Below are positions 9,409 to 16,736 of a stretch of DNA of 64,000 nt, piece after piece. The notes below the pieces were generated by a model. That model searched no databases. It was not told the origin of the DNA and saw only the letters and a list, made by a program, of their open reading frames with translations. The position numbers and the translations under genes are program-made. Source of the DNA: Massilia sp. ZL223 (GTDB taxonomy: Bacteria > Pseudomonadota > Gammaproteobacteria > Burkholderiales > Burkholderiaceae_D); assembly GCF_018119395.1 (NCBI RefSeq), contig NZ_JAGPWD010000003.1:178857-242856 (forward strand), written 5' to 3'. Positions within the stretch are counted from its first letter, which is position 1. Every line of letters begins with the position of its first letter.

Positions 9409-9441
9409 CCGCGACGACGGCGGAACGTCGGTCCTGCAGCT

Positions 9442-9482
9442 TTGACGCAGATCAGATGCGCACCCGCGCGCCCGGCCATAGT
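9442..9482 (+). promoter_or_regulatory. FNR-like site and -10 element before SDR gene
   Basis: TTGAC-GCAG-ATCAG (9442-9455) matches the FNR consensus TTGAT-N4-ATCAA at 8 of 10 positions. CATAGT (9477-9482) is a plausible -10, placing the site centre close to -40.5 as in FNR class II promoters. Supported by four other FNR-type sites in the window; still only a prediction. Confidence 0.45.
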
Positions 9483-9519
9483 GGCAGGGCGACGGCATGG
9501 ATGCCGGAGGGGAGAAAGC

Positions 9520-10242
9520 ATGGGCAGAACGGCGATCGTGACTGGGGCAGCGCGTGGACTGGGCAAGGCAATCGCCCTGGCCTTGCGCGATGCCGGACAC
9601 CGGGTAGCGGCCAACTACCTGGTCGACGAAGCGGAGGCGCGGCAGTTCCAGCAGGAACACGCCATTCCCGTGTTCCGCTGGGACGTGTCGGACGCCGCAG
9701 CCTGCCGCGAGGGCGCGGCGCGGGTCGAGGCCGAGCTGGGACCGGTCGAGATCCTGGTGAACAACGCCGGCATCACGGCCGACGCGATGTGCCACAAGAT
9801 GAGCGAGGAGCAGTGGTGGAGCGTGATCCACACCAACCTCGGCTCCATGTTCGCGATGACGCGCCCGGTGGTCGAAGGCATGCGGTCGCGCGGCTTCGGC
9901 CGCATCGTGAACATCAGTTCGATCAATGCGCGCAAGGGCCAGGTTGGCCAGTGCAATTATGCGGCGGCCAAGGCCGGCATACTCGGCTTCACCAAGGCGC
10001 TGGCGCTGGAGAATGCGGCGCGCAATGTCACCGTCAACGCCATCGCGCCCGGCTACTGCGACACGCCGATGGTGGCGGCCATGCGGCCCGACGTGCTGGA
10101 AGCGATCACGGCCGGCATTCCCGCCGGGCGCCTGGGCACGTCCACGGACATCGCACGCACGGTGGTGTTCCTGACGGACGATGCGGCCGGCTTCATCACG
10201 GGCGCGACCATCGACGTCAATGGCGGGCAGTACCTGGCCTAG
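9520..10242 (+). CDS. SDR oxidoreductase, 3-oxoacyl-ACP / acetoacetyl-CoA reductase type
   Basis: 240 residues. The glycine motif TGAARGLGKAIA gives NAD(P) binding, NNAG is present, and the active-site set is S (NISSIN), Y and K in YAAAKAG. The C-terminal DVNGGQYL is typical of FabG/PhbB-like enzymes. It most likely reduces a 3-oxoacyl thioester with NADPH. GGAGGGGAGAAAGC precedes the ATG at 9520. It stands alone, not in a fatty-acid or polyhydroxybutyrate cluster. An FNR-like site upstream hints at a redox-sink role (for example PHB synthesis) at low oxygen, which is inference. Confidence 0.88.
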   Translation: MGRTAIVTGAARGLGKAIALALRDAGHRVAANYLVDEAEARQFQQEHAIPVFRWDVSDAAACREGAARVEAELGPVEILVNNAGITADAMCHKMSEEQWWSVIHTNLGSMFAMTRPVVEGMRSRGFGRIVNISSINARKGQVGQCNYAAAKAGILGFTKALALENAARNVTVNAIAPGYCDTPMVAAMRPDVLEAITAGIPAGRLGTSTDIARTVVFLTDDAAGFITGATIDVNGGQYLA

Positions 10243-10247
10243 CGCCC

Positions 10248-11414
10248 TCAGGCGCGCTGGCCGTGCAGGGCGCTGGGGGCCAGCAGGGTGCGGTTGCGGC
10301 CAGAAGACTTGGCCCGGTACAGGGCCACGTCGGCTTCGCGCAGCAGCTCGCCCCAGGCGCCATGCTTGTCGAGCACGCTCACCCCGATGCTGATCGTGCA
10401 GCGCATCGGTCCGCTGGTGGAGTTCATGCGCAGGGCGGCGAAACTGGTGCGGATGCGCTCGGCGCAGGCGAGCGCCTCGCCGGCCCGGGTCTCGGGCATT
10501 ACGCACACGAACTCCTCGCCGCCGAGGCGGCCGATGTAGTCGCTGCCGCGCAGGCTGCGCAGGCAGGTCGCCACCAGCGCGCGGATCACGGCGTCGCCGG
10601 CGGCATGGCCGTGGCGGTCGTTGACGCCCTTGAAGTAGTCGATGTCGATCATGGCCACCGCCAGCGGGCGTCCGTGGCGCAGCGCCAGGGCCAGGTCGCG
10701 CTCGGCCAGTTCGGTCACGTAGGCGCGCGACAGGGCGCCGCTCAGGCTGTCGTGGCGGCAGGCGTCGAGCAATTGCTGTTCGCGCAGCCAGACATCGCGC
10801 CGCAGGCAGCCATTCACGCGCGACAGGCTCATGGCCAGCAGCAGGGCCGCGCCGCAGGCCGCCAGGCCTGCCAGCCACATCGGCGCAGGCAGGGCGACTG
10901 CGCCCAGTACGGCATAGAGCAGCAGCGGCGCCGCCAGCACCAGCAGGCAGCGCAAGGGACGGGGATCGACCAGCCCGATGCTCAGCATCGAGGCGACCAG
11001 TGCCGGCGTGCCGTGCATCAGGCCGTTCTCGTAGGTGCTGGCGCAAAGGAACAATGCCGCCGTATGGGTGGCGTAGAGCACGATGCAGCGCCAGGTGGGG
11101 GACCAGGGAATCCGGGTGCTGAACCAGGTCAGGGCCCCGGCCGCGACCAGCGACAGTCGCAGCAGCAGCAATTGCGCTCCTTGCGGATGGCCGAGCAGCA
11201 CATCCCAGACGCCCAGCATCAGGACGCAGGCGCCCAGGGCCGGCCCAAGCGCCGGCAGCAGGCGCTCGACAGTCTGGTCGGCGCACAGGTTCAGCTGGCG
11301 CGTCTGCTCCGGTGTCAGCGGCGGCGCGCGCCGGCGCCGGCGCCCGAATGGGCCGAATCGCGGTCCGCTGCGCAGCTCGGATCGCGGCGGCGGATGAGGG
11401 AAAAACACGGACAT
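10248..11414 (-). CDS. Membrane diguanylate cyclase (GGDEF)
   Basis: 388 residues. Five or six hydrophobic segments (about 50-205) form a membrane sensor without a recognisable ligand domain. A C-terminal GGDEF domain (about 220-385) has the active form GGEEF and an RxxD inhibitory site (RGSD) five residues before it. ATG at 11414 is followed by a basic, Pro/Arg-rich tail. A perfect FNR box lies 79-92 bp upstream on the same strand, so cyclic-di-GMP synthesis by this enzyme probably responds to oxygen. Confidence 0.92.
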   Translation of the reverse strand: MSVFFPHPPPRSELRSGPRFGPFGRRRRRAPPLTPEQTRQLNLCADQTVERLLPALGPALGACVLMLGVWDVLLGHPQGAQLLLLRLSLVAAGALTWFSTRIPWSPTWRCIVLYATHTAALFLCASTYENGLMHGTPALVASMLSIGLVDPRPLRCLLVLAAPLLLYAVLGAVALPAPMWLAGLAACGAALLLAMSLSRVNGCLRRDVWLREQQLLDACRHDSLSGALSRAYVTELAERDLALALRHGRPLAVAMIDIDYFKGVNDRHGHAAGDAVIRALVATCLRSLRGSDYIGRLGGEEFVCVMPETRAGEALACAERIRTSFAALRMNSTSGPMRCTISIGVSVLDKHGAWGELLREADVALYRAKSSGRNRTLLAPSALHGQRA

Positions 11415-11492
11415 CGTATTGCCTTTGCCCACATGAGCAACTGAATCGACTGCTATATCCGCGAAGGATGGCGAGCCCCTGGCAATACCTGC

Positions 11493-11506
11493 TTGATGTG
11501 GATCAA
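11493..11506 (-). promoter_or_regulatory. Perfect FNR box before GGDEF gene
   Basis: TTGAT-GTGG-ATCAA matches the FNR consensus at all ten positions. Measured toward the minus-strand gene starting at 11414, a class II arrangement would put the start of transcription near 11458 with CATCCT as a weak -10. Confidence 0.75.
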
Positions 11507-11518
11507 ACCGACCCGTCG

Positions 11519-11549
11519 CGCTGTCAACCGATTCGCGTAATTGACAGCG
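11519..11549. promoter_or_regulatory. Nine-bp inverted repeat of unknown role
   Basis: CGCTGTCAA and TTGACAGCG are perfect inverted repeats separated by 13 bp. The pair sits just beyond the stop of the phosphoesterase gene and 12 bp upstream of the FNR box. It has no T-run, so it fits an operator better than an intrinsic terminator. Confidence 0.4.
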
Positions 11550-11557
11550 TACACCGA

Positions 11558-12379
11558 TTAGAGCTCGATGACGAGGTCCGGCCGGAACGCTTCCTGTTCG
11601 CCCTTGCTGAGGTAGCCAAGCGGGTTGGCGACCACGCGGCAAGACCAGGCGCGGCCCTTGTCGTCCCCCGTGACCACATAGTCGTTGTGGCAGTGCAAGT
11701 GACCGTGGACCCAGATGTCGGCCAGGGCCAGCATGTCGTCCATGGCGTTGCAGAAACCGGCGGTGCCCGGCGTGATGCCGTAGCGCGGGTCGGCGCTTTC
11801 CAGGCTGGGGGCGAAGTGCGTGACCGCCACCGTGACGCCGTCGAAGGGGACGCTCAGCGCGCTGCGCAGCCAGGCCTGGCAATCGAGCGACATGTCGCGC
11901 ATCTCCTCGGCCAGCACCGGCACGCCGGCCTTGAGCGTGGTGTTCTTGCTGAGGTAGTAGTTGGCGGCGCGAAAGGCCTTGGAGCGCTGCTGCATCTGCT
12001 TCGTCAATTCCTTCTCGCGCACGGCGAGGGCGTCGAAGTCGGCCCACAGGGTGGTGCCGATGAAGCGCACCCGGCCCAGCGTGACCACTTCGCGGTCGAG
12101 CCAGACGATGCCCAGGCGCTCGCAGGTGGCGCGCAGGCGGGCATAGGTCTCGTCGAACTCGAGCCCGTCGAATTCATGGTTGCCCGGCACATACAGCACG
12201 GTGCGGCCATCCTGCGGCGCGAAGCGTTCCAGGCCGAAGTCGGTACTCTCCAGGCGCGAGCCGGCCTGGTAGGAACCGATGTCGCCGGCCAGGATCACCA
12301 CATCGGTGCCGGCGGCGATGACGGGCTGGAAAGCCGGATAGCGTTCGAGGTGCAGGTCGGAAAAGAGCTGGATGCGCAT
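11558..12379 (-). CDS. Calcineurin-like metallophosphoesterase
   Basis: 273 residues with the full set of metal-binding motifs in order: SDLHLE near the start, AGDIGS (about 30), GNHEFDG (about 66), and GHLHCHNDY (about 215). Cytosolic, no signal peptide. It hydrolyses a phosphoester; the substrate cannot be told. Preceded by a short gap from the MDR gene on the same strand, so the two may be cotranscribed. Confidence 0.9.
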   Translation of the reverse strand: MRIQLFSDLHLERYPAFQPVIAAGTDVVILAGDIGSYQAGSRLESTDFGLERFAPQDGRTVLYVPGNHEFDGLEFDETYARLRATCERLGIVWLDREVVTLGRVRFIGTTLWADFDALAVREKELTKQMQQRSKAFRAANYYLSKNTTLKAGVPVLAEEMRDMSLDCQAWLRSALSVPFDGVTVAVTHFAPSLESADPRYGITPGTAGFCNAMDDMLALADIWVHGHLHCHNDYVVTGDDKGRAWSCRVVANPLGYLSKGEQEAFRPDLVIEL

Positions 12380-12430
12380 GGTTCGCGCAGTATAGCGGCA
12401 TCCATCGGATCTTGCCCTTCGGTATGGGGT

Positions 12431-13366
12431 TCAGGGGGTGCCCACGTAGAGCACGATCTTGCCGACGGCGCGTCCGCTTTCGCTCAATGCATGGGCGGCG
12501 GCGATGTCGCGCAGCGCGAATTCGGCGCCGATCACAGGACGCAGGCGGCCGCTGTCCACCATGGCCGCCAGCCGGGTCAGCACCGGCGCATTCGGCCCGA
12601 TGAAGACGAATCCCTGGCGCACACCGCGCGCGGCGGCCTGGTCCGCGTCCGGCGGGCTGATAATGGAGACCTGGATGCCGCCCGGCTTCAGCACCTGCCA
12701 GGAATCCTCCTGCACCTGGCCGCCCAGGGTGTCGAACACGGCGTCGACCGGCTCGACCACATCGGTGAAGCGAGCCGTGCGGTAGTCGACGACCTGGTCC
12801 GCACCCAGCGATTCCACCAGCGCCCGGTTGCGCTCGGAAGTGGTGGCGATCACGGTCGCGCCCAGGTCCTTGAGCAGCTGGATGGCGAGTGAGCCGACGC
12901 CGCCCGAGCCGGCGTGCACCAGCACCCGCTGGCCGGCCTGGACCGCGGCGGTGTCGACCATCGATTCCCAGGCCGTGATGCCGGCCAGGGGCAGCGCAGC
13001 GGCTTCCACGTGCGAAATCGTGGCCGGCTTGCGTGCGCACTCGCTGGCGCGGATGGCCACGAACTCGGCATAGGTGCCGTTGCGCGCCAGGTCGGGGCGC
13101 GCGAACACGGCGTCGCCCTCGCGCCAGTTGCTGACCTCGCCGCCCACGGCCACCACCACGCCGGACACGTCCCAGCCCAGGGTCAGGGGCAGCGGATGGG
13201 GAATCATCTGGGCCAAATAGCCTTCGCGCACTTTCCAGTCGACCGGATTGACCGAGGCCGCCACCACCTTGACCAGGACTTCGTCCGGAGCGATGTCGGG
13301 GATGGGAATGTCGTCGAGCGACAGCGCGTCGCGGTTGCCGTACTGGTGAATTCGCACTGCGAGCAT
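12431..13366 (-). CDS. Zinc-independent MDR oxidoreductase (quinone oxidoreductase-like)
   Basis: 311 residues. GroES-like N-terminal domain (about 25-110, VNPVDWKVREG) and an NADPH-binding Rossmann domain with AGSGGVGSLAIQLLKDLGA (about 155-175). Structural and catalytic zinc ligands of alcohol dehydrogenases are absent, which places it with quinone reductases and enoyl reductases (Qor/MDR). It likely reduces quinones or alpha,beta-unsaturated carbonyls. Upstream ribosome binding site CCGGAACCC is modest. Confidence 0.88.
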   Translation of the reverse strand: MLAVRIHQYGNRDALSLDDIPIPDIAPDEVLVKVVAASVNPVDWKVREGYLAQMIPHPLPLTLGWDVSGVVVAVGGEVSNWREGDAVFARPDLARNGTYAEFVAIRASECARKPATISHVEAAALPLAGITAWESMVDTAAVQAGQRVLVHAGSGGVGSLAIQLLKDLGATVIATTSERNRALVESLGADQVVDYRTARFTDVVEPVDAVFDTLGGQVQEDSWQVLKPGGIQVSIISPPDADQAAARGVRQGFVFIGPNAPVLTRLAAMVDSGRLRPVIGAEFALRDIAAAHALSESGRAVGKIVLYVGTP

Positions 13367-13491
13367 GATGGGTTCCGGTTGGTTGGCGTCCGGCCGATTC
13401 TACGCGGGACAATGCAGTGGCATCGCGCGCTTGCGCGCCGGAATTTCCTGGCGCATGCCATCATGCCGGCGTCGTCCGATGAGGAGCAGCG

Positions 13492-14034
13492 ATGGCAGGC
13501 AAGCAAGCGATGGCCTTGCACGAAGTGCGGCGCTACCTGGAACCGGGGCCTGTGGTGCTGGTGTCGTCCGCCTGGCGAGGCGAACGCGACATCATGGTGA
13601 TGGGATGGCACACAGTGATGGAATTCGATCCCTCGCTGATCGGCTGCGTGATCTCGTCGGCCAACCACAGCTTCGGCCTGATCCGCGCCAGCGGCGAATG
13701 CGTGATCAACCTGCCGACCACCGCGCTGACCGAGCAGGTGCTGCAGGTAGGCTCGACCTCGGGGAGCGAGCTCGACAAATTTGAAGAATTCGGCCTCACG
13801 CCCGAGCAGGCTGAACGGGTGGCGGCGCCGGCGATCCGCGAATGCCATGCCCGGTTCGAATGCCGGCTGCACGACGACAGCCTGGTCGACAAGTACAACT
13901 TCTTCATTTGGGAGGTGGTCGCCGCCCGCGCTGCAGCCGTGCCGCGCCATCCGGAGACCCTGCATTACAAAGGCGACGGTGTGTTCATGGTCTCTGGCAA
14001 GATCATCCGGCGCCGGCGGCCGGGCCTGAAGTAG
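13492..14034 (+). CDS. Flavin reductase-like FMN-binding protein
   Basis: 180 residues. The split-barrel flavin-reductase domain covers most of the protein: VVLVSSAWRGERDIMVMGWHTV, then CVISSANHSFGLIRASGECVINLP, which is the FMN-binding pattern of this family. GAGGAGCAGCG precedes the ATG. It binds FMN and may reduce flavins or act as a domain-only protein. No monooxygenase partner is adjacent. It is divergent from the MDR gene. Confidence 0.88.
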   Translation: MAGKQAMALHEVRRYLEPGPVVLVSSAWRGERDIMVMGWHTVMEFDPSLIGCVISSANHSFGLIRASGECVINLPTTALTEQVLQVGSTSGSELDKFEEFGLTPEQAERVAAPAIRECHARFECRLHDDSLVDKYNFFIWEVVAARAAAVPRHPETLHYKGDGVFMVSGKIIRRRRPGLK

Positions 14035-14043
14035 GCGGGACCG

Positions 14044-14502
14044 TCAGCGTGCGTGGCGGGGATGCGGCGGCACATGCACCAGGGCCGCGCGCGGGCCGCG
14101 CACACGGACGCGGTGGGGCGCAGGGTGGGCCGCCATCGCCAGCGCCAGGTCGGTGGTCAGCCGGTGCAGGGAGAGCACGTCACGCAGGGCCGCCAGCACC
14201 TGGCGGCCGAGCTGGACGTCGCCGTCCTCGACCAGCGGCGTCACGCGGTGCAGCGCCGCCAGCAGGGTGGCGTTCTCGGCCCGGTGGTCGTGCAGGCTTT
14301 CGTAGGCGAGGGCTTCCATGACCATCTCCTCGTGGCGAAAGCCGGCTTCGACCGCGGCGACCAGGGAGGGGAACTCGCGCACGAAGCGCTCGTCCGGCGC
14401 CGAGGCGGCGTGCAGGAGGCGGGTGCACAAATGCTTGCGTGCATGGCGGATGGCGGCGCAGATGGCGCGCGTGCTGCTGGGCGGAAGTCGGGTGGCGGTC
14501 AT
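14044..14502 (-). CDS. Hemerythrin-fold protein with degenerate iron site
   Basis: 152 residues with the four-helix pattern of bacteriohemerythrins. Aligning by eye, GFRHEEMVM matches the usual HFxxEExxM but has Gly where the iron-binding His should be, and HRAENATLL matches HRxEH with Asn for the second His. The last pair, H and D in HRLTTD, is kept. Loss of at least two of seven ligands suggests it cannot hold the normal di-iron site. An FNR-like box lies upstream, so it is still expressed in an oxygen-linked way. The C-terminus (about 125-152) is rich in Pro, Arg and His. Confidence 0.7.
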   Translation of the reverse strand: MTATRLPPSSTRAICAAIRHARKHLCTRLLHAASAPDERFVREFPSLVAAVEAGFRHEEMVMEALAYESLHDHRAENATLLAALHRVTPLVEDGDVQLGRQVLAALRDVLSLHRLTTDLALAMAAHPAPHRVRVRGPRAALVHVPPHPRHAR

Positions 14503-14568
14503 GGCAATCCGGATTGGATGAAGAATGGTGTGAATAGGGCAGTCTCGCTGTCTGCTCAGACGATGTAC

Positions 14569-14582
14569 TTGAGCTGCATCAA
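14569..14582 (-). promoter_or_regulatory. FNR-like box before hemerythrin-like gene
   Basis: TTGAG-CTGC-ATCAA matches the FNR consensus at 9 of 10 positions. Its centre is 73-74 bp upstream of the ATG at 14502. With class II geometry the -10 would be GAGACT at 14546-14541, a weak match. Confidence 0.6.
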
Positions 14583-14601
14583 AGTTTCTGGAGAAGCCGG
14601 C

Positions 14602-15438
14602 TCAGTGCGCACACAGCAGCGGCACCGGCGCCCGGCGCAGGAGCGCCTGCGTCGCTCCGCCCAGCGCCCATTCGCGGTAGCGGTTGTGGCCGTAGGCGCC
14701 CGCCACCAGCAGGCCGGCGCGGGTGTCGTGGGCCAGCGCGATCAGGGTGTCGCCCGGCGTGTCGCGGGTACGCTCGACCACCACCTCGACCTGTACGCCG
14801 TGGCGCGCCAGGTAGAGCGCCATGTCCGCGCCCGGCTCTTCGCCATGCAGCTCCGACAGCGCCTCCGGATTGACCAGCACCAGGCGCACCAGCGGCGCAG
14901 CCTGCAGCAGCGGCAGCGCCGCCTGGATGGCGCGGATAGCCTGCAGGCTGCCGTCCCAGCCGATCAGGGCCGTGCCGGGAAGGGGGGCGCCGCGGTAGGC
15001 GGCCGGCACCACCAGCACCGGGCGCGGACCGTGCAGGGCCAGGAACTCGGGCAGGTGACGCGCGCCGCCCGTATGAGCGCCGGGCGGATCGTCCTGGCTC
15101 AGCACCACCAGGTCGGCGTAGCGCGAGTGCAGCAGCAGACCGTAGCGGGTGTTGTCATCCACCAGGCGCGATTCGACAGAGTCCGCACCCAGCCGCGCGG
15201 CCTGCTCTTCGAAGGGCTGGAGCTTGGTAGCGACATCGTCGCGCAGCGCCTGGTAATCCTCGCTCGAGATCGGCATGGCCATCGAACTGTTGAGGATCGC
15301 GAAATTGGCCATCGAGATGCCGGTCGCGGCGCTGCCGACCAGGTGGGCGCCGTGCCCGGCTGCGAGCAGCGCGGCGGCGCGCAGGCGGCTGTCCTGGTGC
15401 GGGCCGCCGTCGACGTGAACGATGATGGTCTTGTACAT
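14602..15438 (-). CDS. Tandem universal stress protein (UspA family)
   Basis: 278 residues made of two Usp domains (about 1-145 and 150-278). The second carries an ATP-binding-like motif, GAYGHNRYREWALGGATQAL. The first lacks a clear G-2x-G-9x-G motif. Cytosolic. GGAGG lies six bases before the ATG. In betaproteobacteria such genes are often part of the anaerobic regulon; here an FNR-like box lies downstream of this gene, in front of the next one, not before it. Confidence 0.9.
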   Translation of the reverse strand: MYKTIIVHVDGGPHQDSRLRAAALLAAGHGAHLVGSAATGISMANFAILNSSMAMPISSEDYQALRDDVATKLQPFEEQAARLGADSVESRLVDDNTRYGLLLHSRYADLVVLSQDDPPGAHTGGARHLPEFLALHGPRPVLVVPAAYRGAPLPGTALIGWDGSLQAIRAIQAALPLLQAAPLVRLVLVNPEALSELHGEEPGADMALYLARHGVQVEVVVERTRDTPGDTLIALAHDTRAGLLVAGAYGHNRYREWALGGATQALLRRAPVPLLCAH

Positions 15439-15583
15439 GGTGCGCCTCCATCAAGGTATGGCGTTCACCATCCACTCTACGCCTTGCCGGCCGCGCTGTC
15501 AGCCCGCGTTACACGATACCGAATTGACAACCGGAAAGGATTCCATTAGCGTGGCCTGTCCTTTTCCTGTTCACCTGATGCCG

Positions 15584-16348
15584 ATGAAAACGCTGGTCCA
15601 ACTCGCCGCGCTGTGCGGCATCCTGGCCATGCCGGCCGCCCAGGCCGCCCAGTTCAAGGTCTTGCTGTTTACCAAGACCGCCGGCTGGCACCATGAGGCC
15701 GTGCACGAGGGCGTCACCGCGATCCAGGCGCTGGGCAAGCTGCACGACTTCGAGGTGTTCTGGACCGCCGACGCCGGCCGCGTGATGAACGACGCCGAGC
15801 TGGCCAAGTACCAGGCGGTGGTCTTCCTGCTCACCACGGGCGACGTGCTGGACGACCGGCAGCAGGCCGCCTTCGAGCGCTACATCCGGCGTGGCGGCGG
15901 CTACGTGGGCGTGCACAGCGCGGCCGACACCGAATACGGCTGGCCCTGGTACACGAAGATGGTGGGGCACATGTTCCACATCCACCCGGAAGTGCAGACG
16001 GCAGTGTTGAAGGTGGAGCAGCGCAACTTCCCTGGCATGGAGCGTTTCGCGCCGCGTTCGCTGGCGACCGACGAATGGTATGAATACGGTCCGCCGCGTG
16101 CGAAGCTGAACTATCTGCTGAGCGTCGACGAATCGACCTACAAGCCGGAGGCCGACTGGGGCGACAAGAAAGGGAAGGGCATGGGCGCCTTCCATCCGGT
16201 GGCCTGGTACCAGGACTACGACGGCGGGCGCGCGTTCTACACCGGGCTGGGACATTTGGCGGCGACTTACCGAGATCCGGTCTTCCGGCATCACCTGTAT
16301 GGAGGCATCTACTGGGCTGCGACGGGAAAAGGCTTTCGCGCCGACTGA
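15584..16348 (+). CDS. Exported ThuA-like protein
   Basis: About 254 residues. A signal peptide (cleavage likely after AQA at about residue 20) precedes a ThuA/trehalose-utilisation-like, glutamine-amidotransferase-fold domain: KVLLFTKTAGWHHEAVHEG, then YVGVHSAADTEYGWPWY and a C-terminal LYGGIYWAATGK. Such domains in exported proteins are usually linked to sugar metabolism. Start is uncertain: ATG at 15578 and 15584 are in tandem with no ribosome binding site, and a GTG at 15551 follows GGAAAGGA; I prefer 15584 because it begins the signal peptide cleanly. Confidence 0.82.
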   Translation: MKTLVQLAALCGILAMPAAQAAQFKVLLFTKTAGWHHEAVHEGVTAIQALGKLHDFEVFWTADAGRVMNDAELAKYQAVVFLLTTGDVLDDRQQAAFERYIRRGGGYVGVHSAADTEYGWPWYTKMVGHMFHIHPEVQTAVLKVEQRNFPGMERFAPRSLATDEWYEYGPPRAKLNYLLSVDESTYKPEADWGDKKGKGMGAFHPVAWYQDYDGGRAFYTGLGHLAATYRDPVFRHHLYGGIYWAATGKGFRAD

Positions 16349-16374
16349 TGAATGAAGACCGTGGAGAGATTGCA

Positions 16375-16725
16375 ATGTTTGAGATTTTCGCCAAAGACAG
16401 CTTGATCGGTCATTCCGCACTGGAGCATGGCGATGCGCCCATGGGCGTCGCCTTTGGCATCTTCAGGCCGGCGGAAGGCTATCGCCAGATCCAGCGTGCG
16501 TGCCAAGTAAATCACGACCAATCCCGCCTGGCGCTGAGCGCCAGGACACCTGAAGGCGTGCCCATTCCGTGTGAAGGGGTGAATATCATGGATGTGTCGC
16601 ATGAGTTCGAGGATGGCGATCCTGGCAATATCGAGGTGAGCGTCCTCGGTATCCCCTATCCACGTTACGAGGAGCTGTTTCCCGGCCACGTCGCGGATTA
16701 TCAAAAGCGGTTTGGCGACCTGTAG
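16375..16725 (+). CDS. Hypothetical protein, 116 residues
   Basis: Cytosolic protein starting MFEIFAKDSLIGHSALEHG and containing DAPMGVAFGIF, then a C-terminal half ending HVADYQKRFGDL. GGAGAG lies eight bases before this ATG, which is better than an upstream ATG overlapping the thuA stop. I do not recognise the family. Single-domain acidic proteins like this are often found among stand-alone immunity-like genes, but nothing toxin-like is adjacent. Confidence 0.7.
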   Translation: MFEIFAKDSLIGHSALEHGDAPMGVAFGIFRPAEGYRQIQRACQVNHDQSRLALSARTPEGVPIPCEGVNIMDVSHEFEDGDPGNIEVSVLGIPYPRYEELFPGHVADYQKRFGDL

Positions 16726-16736
16726 GAAGCGCAGTA

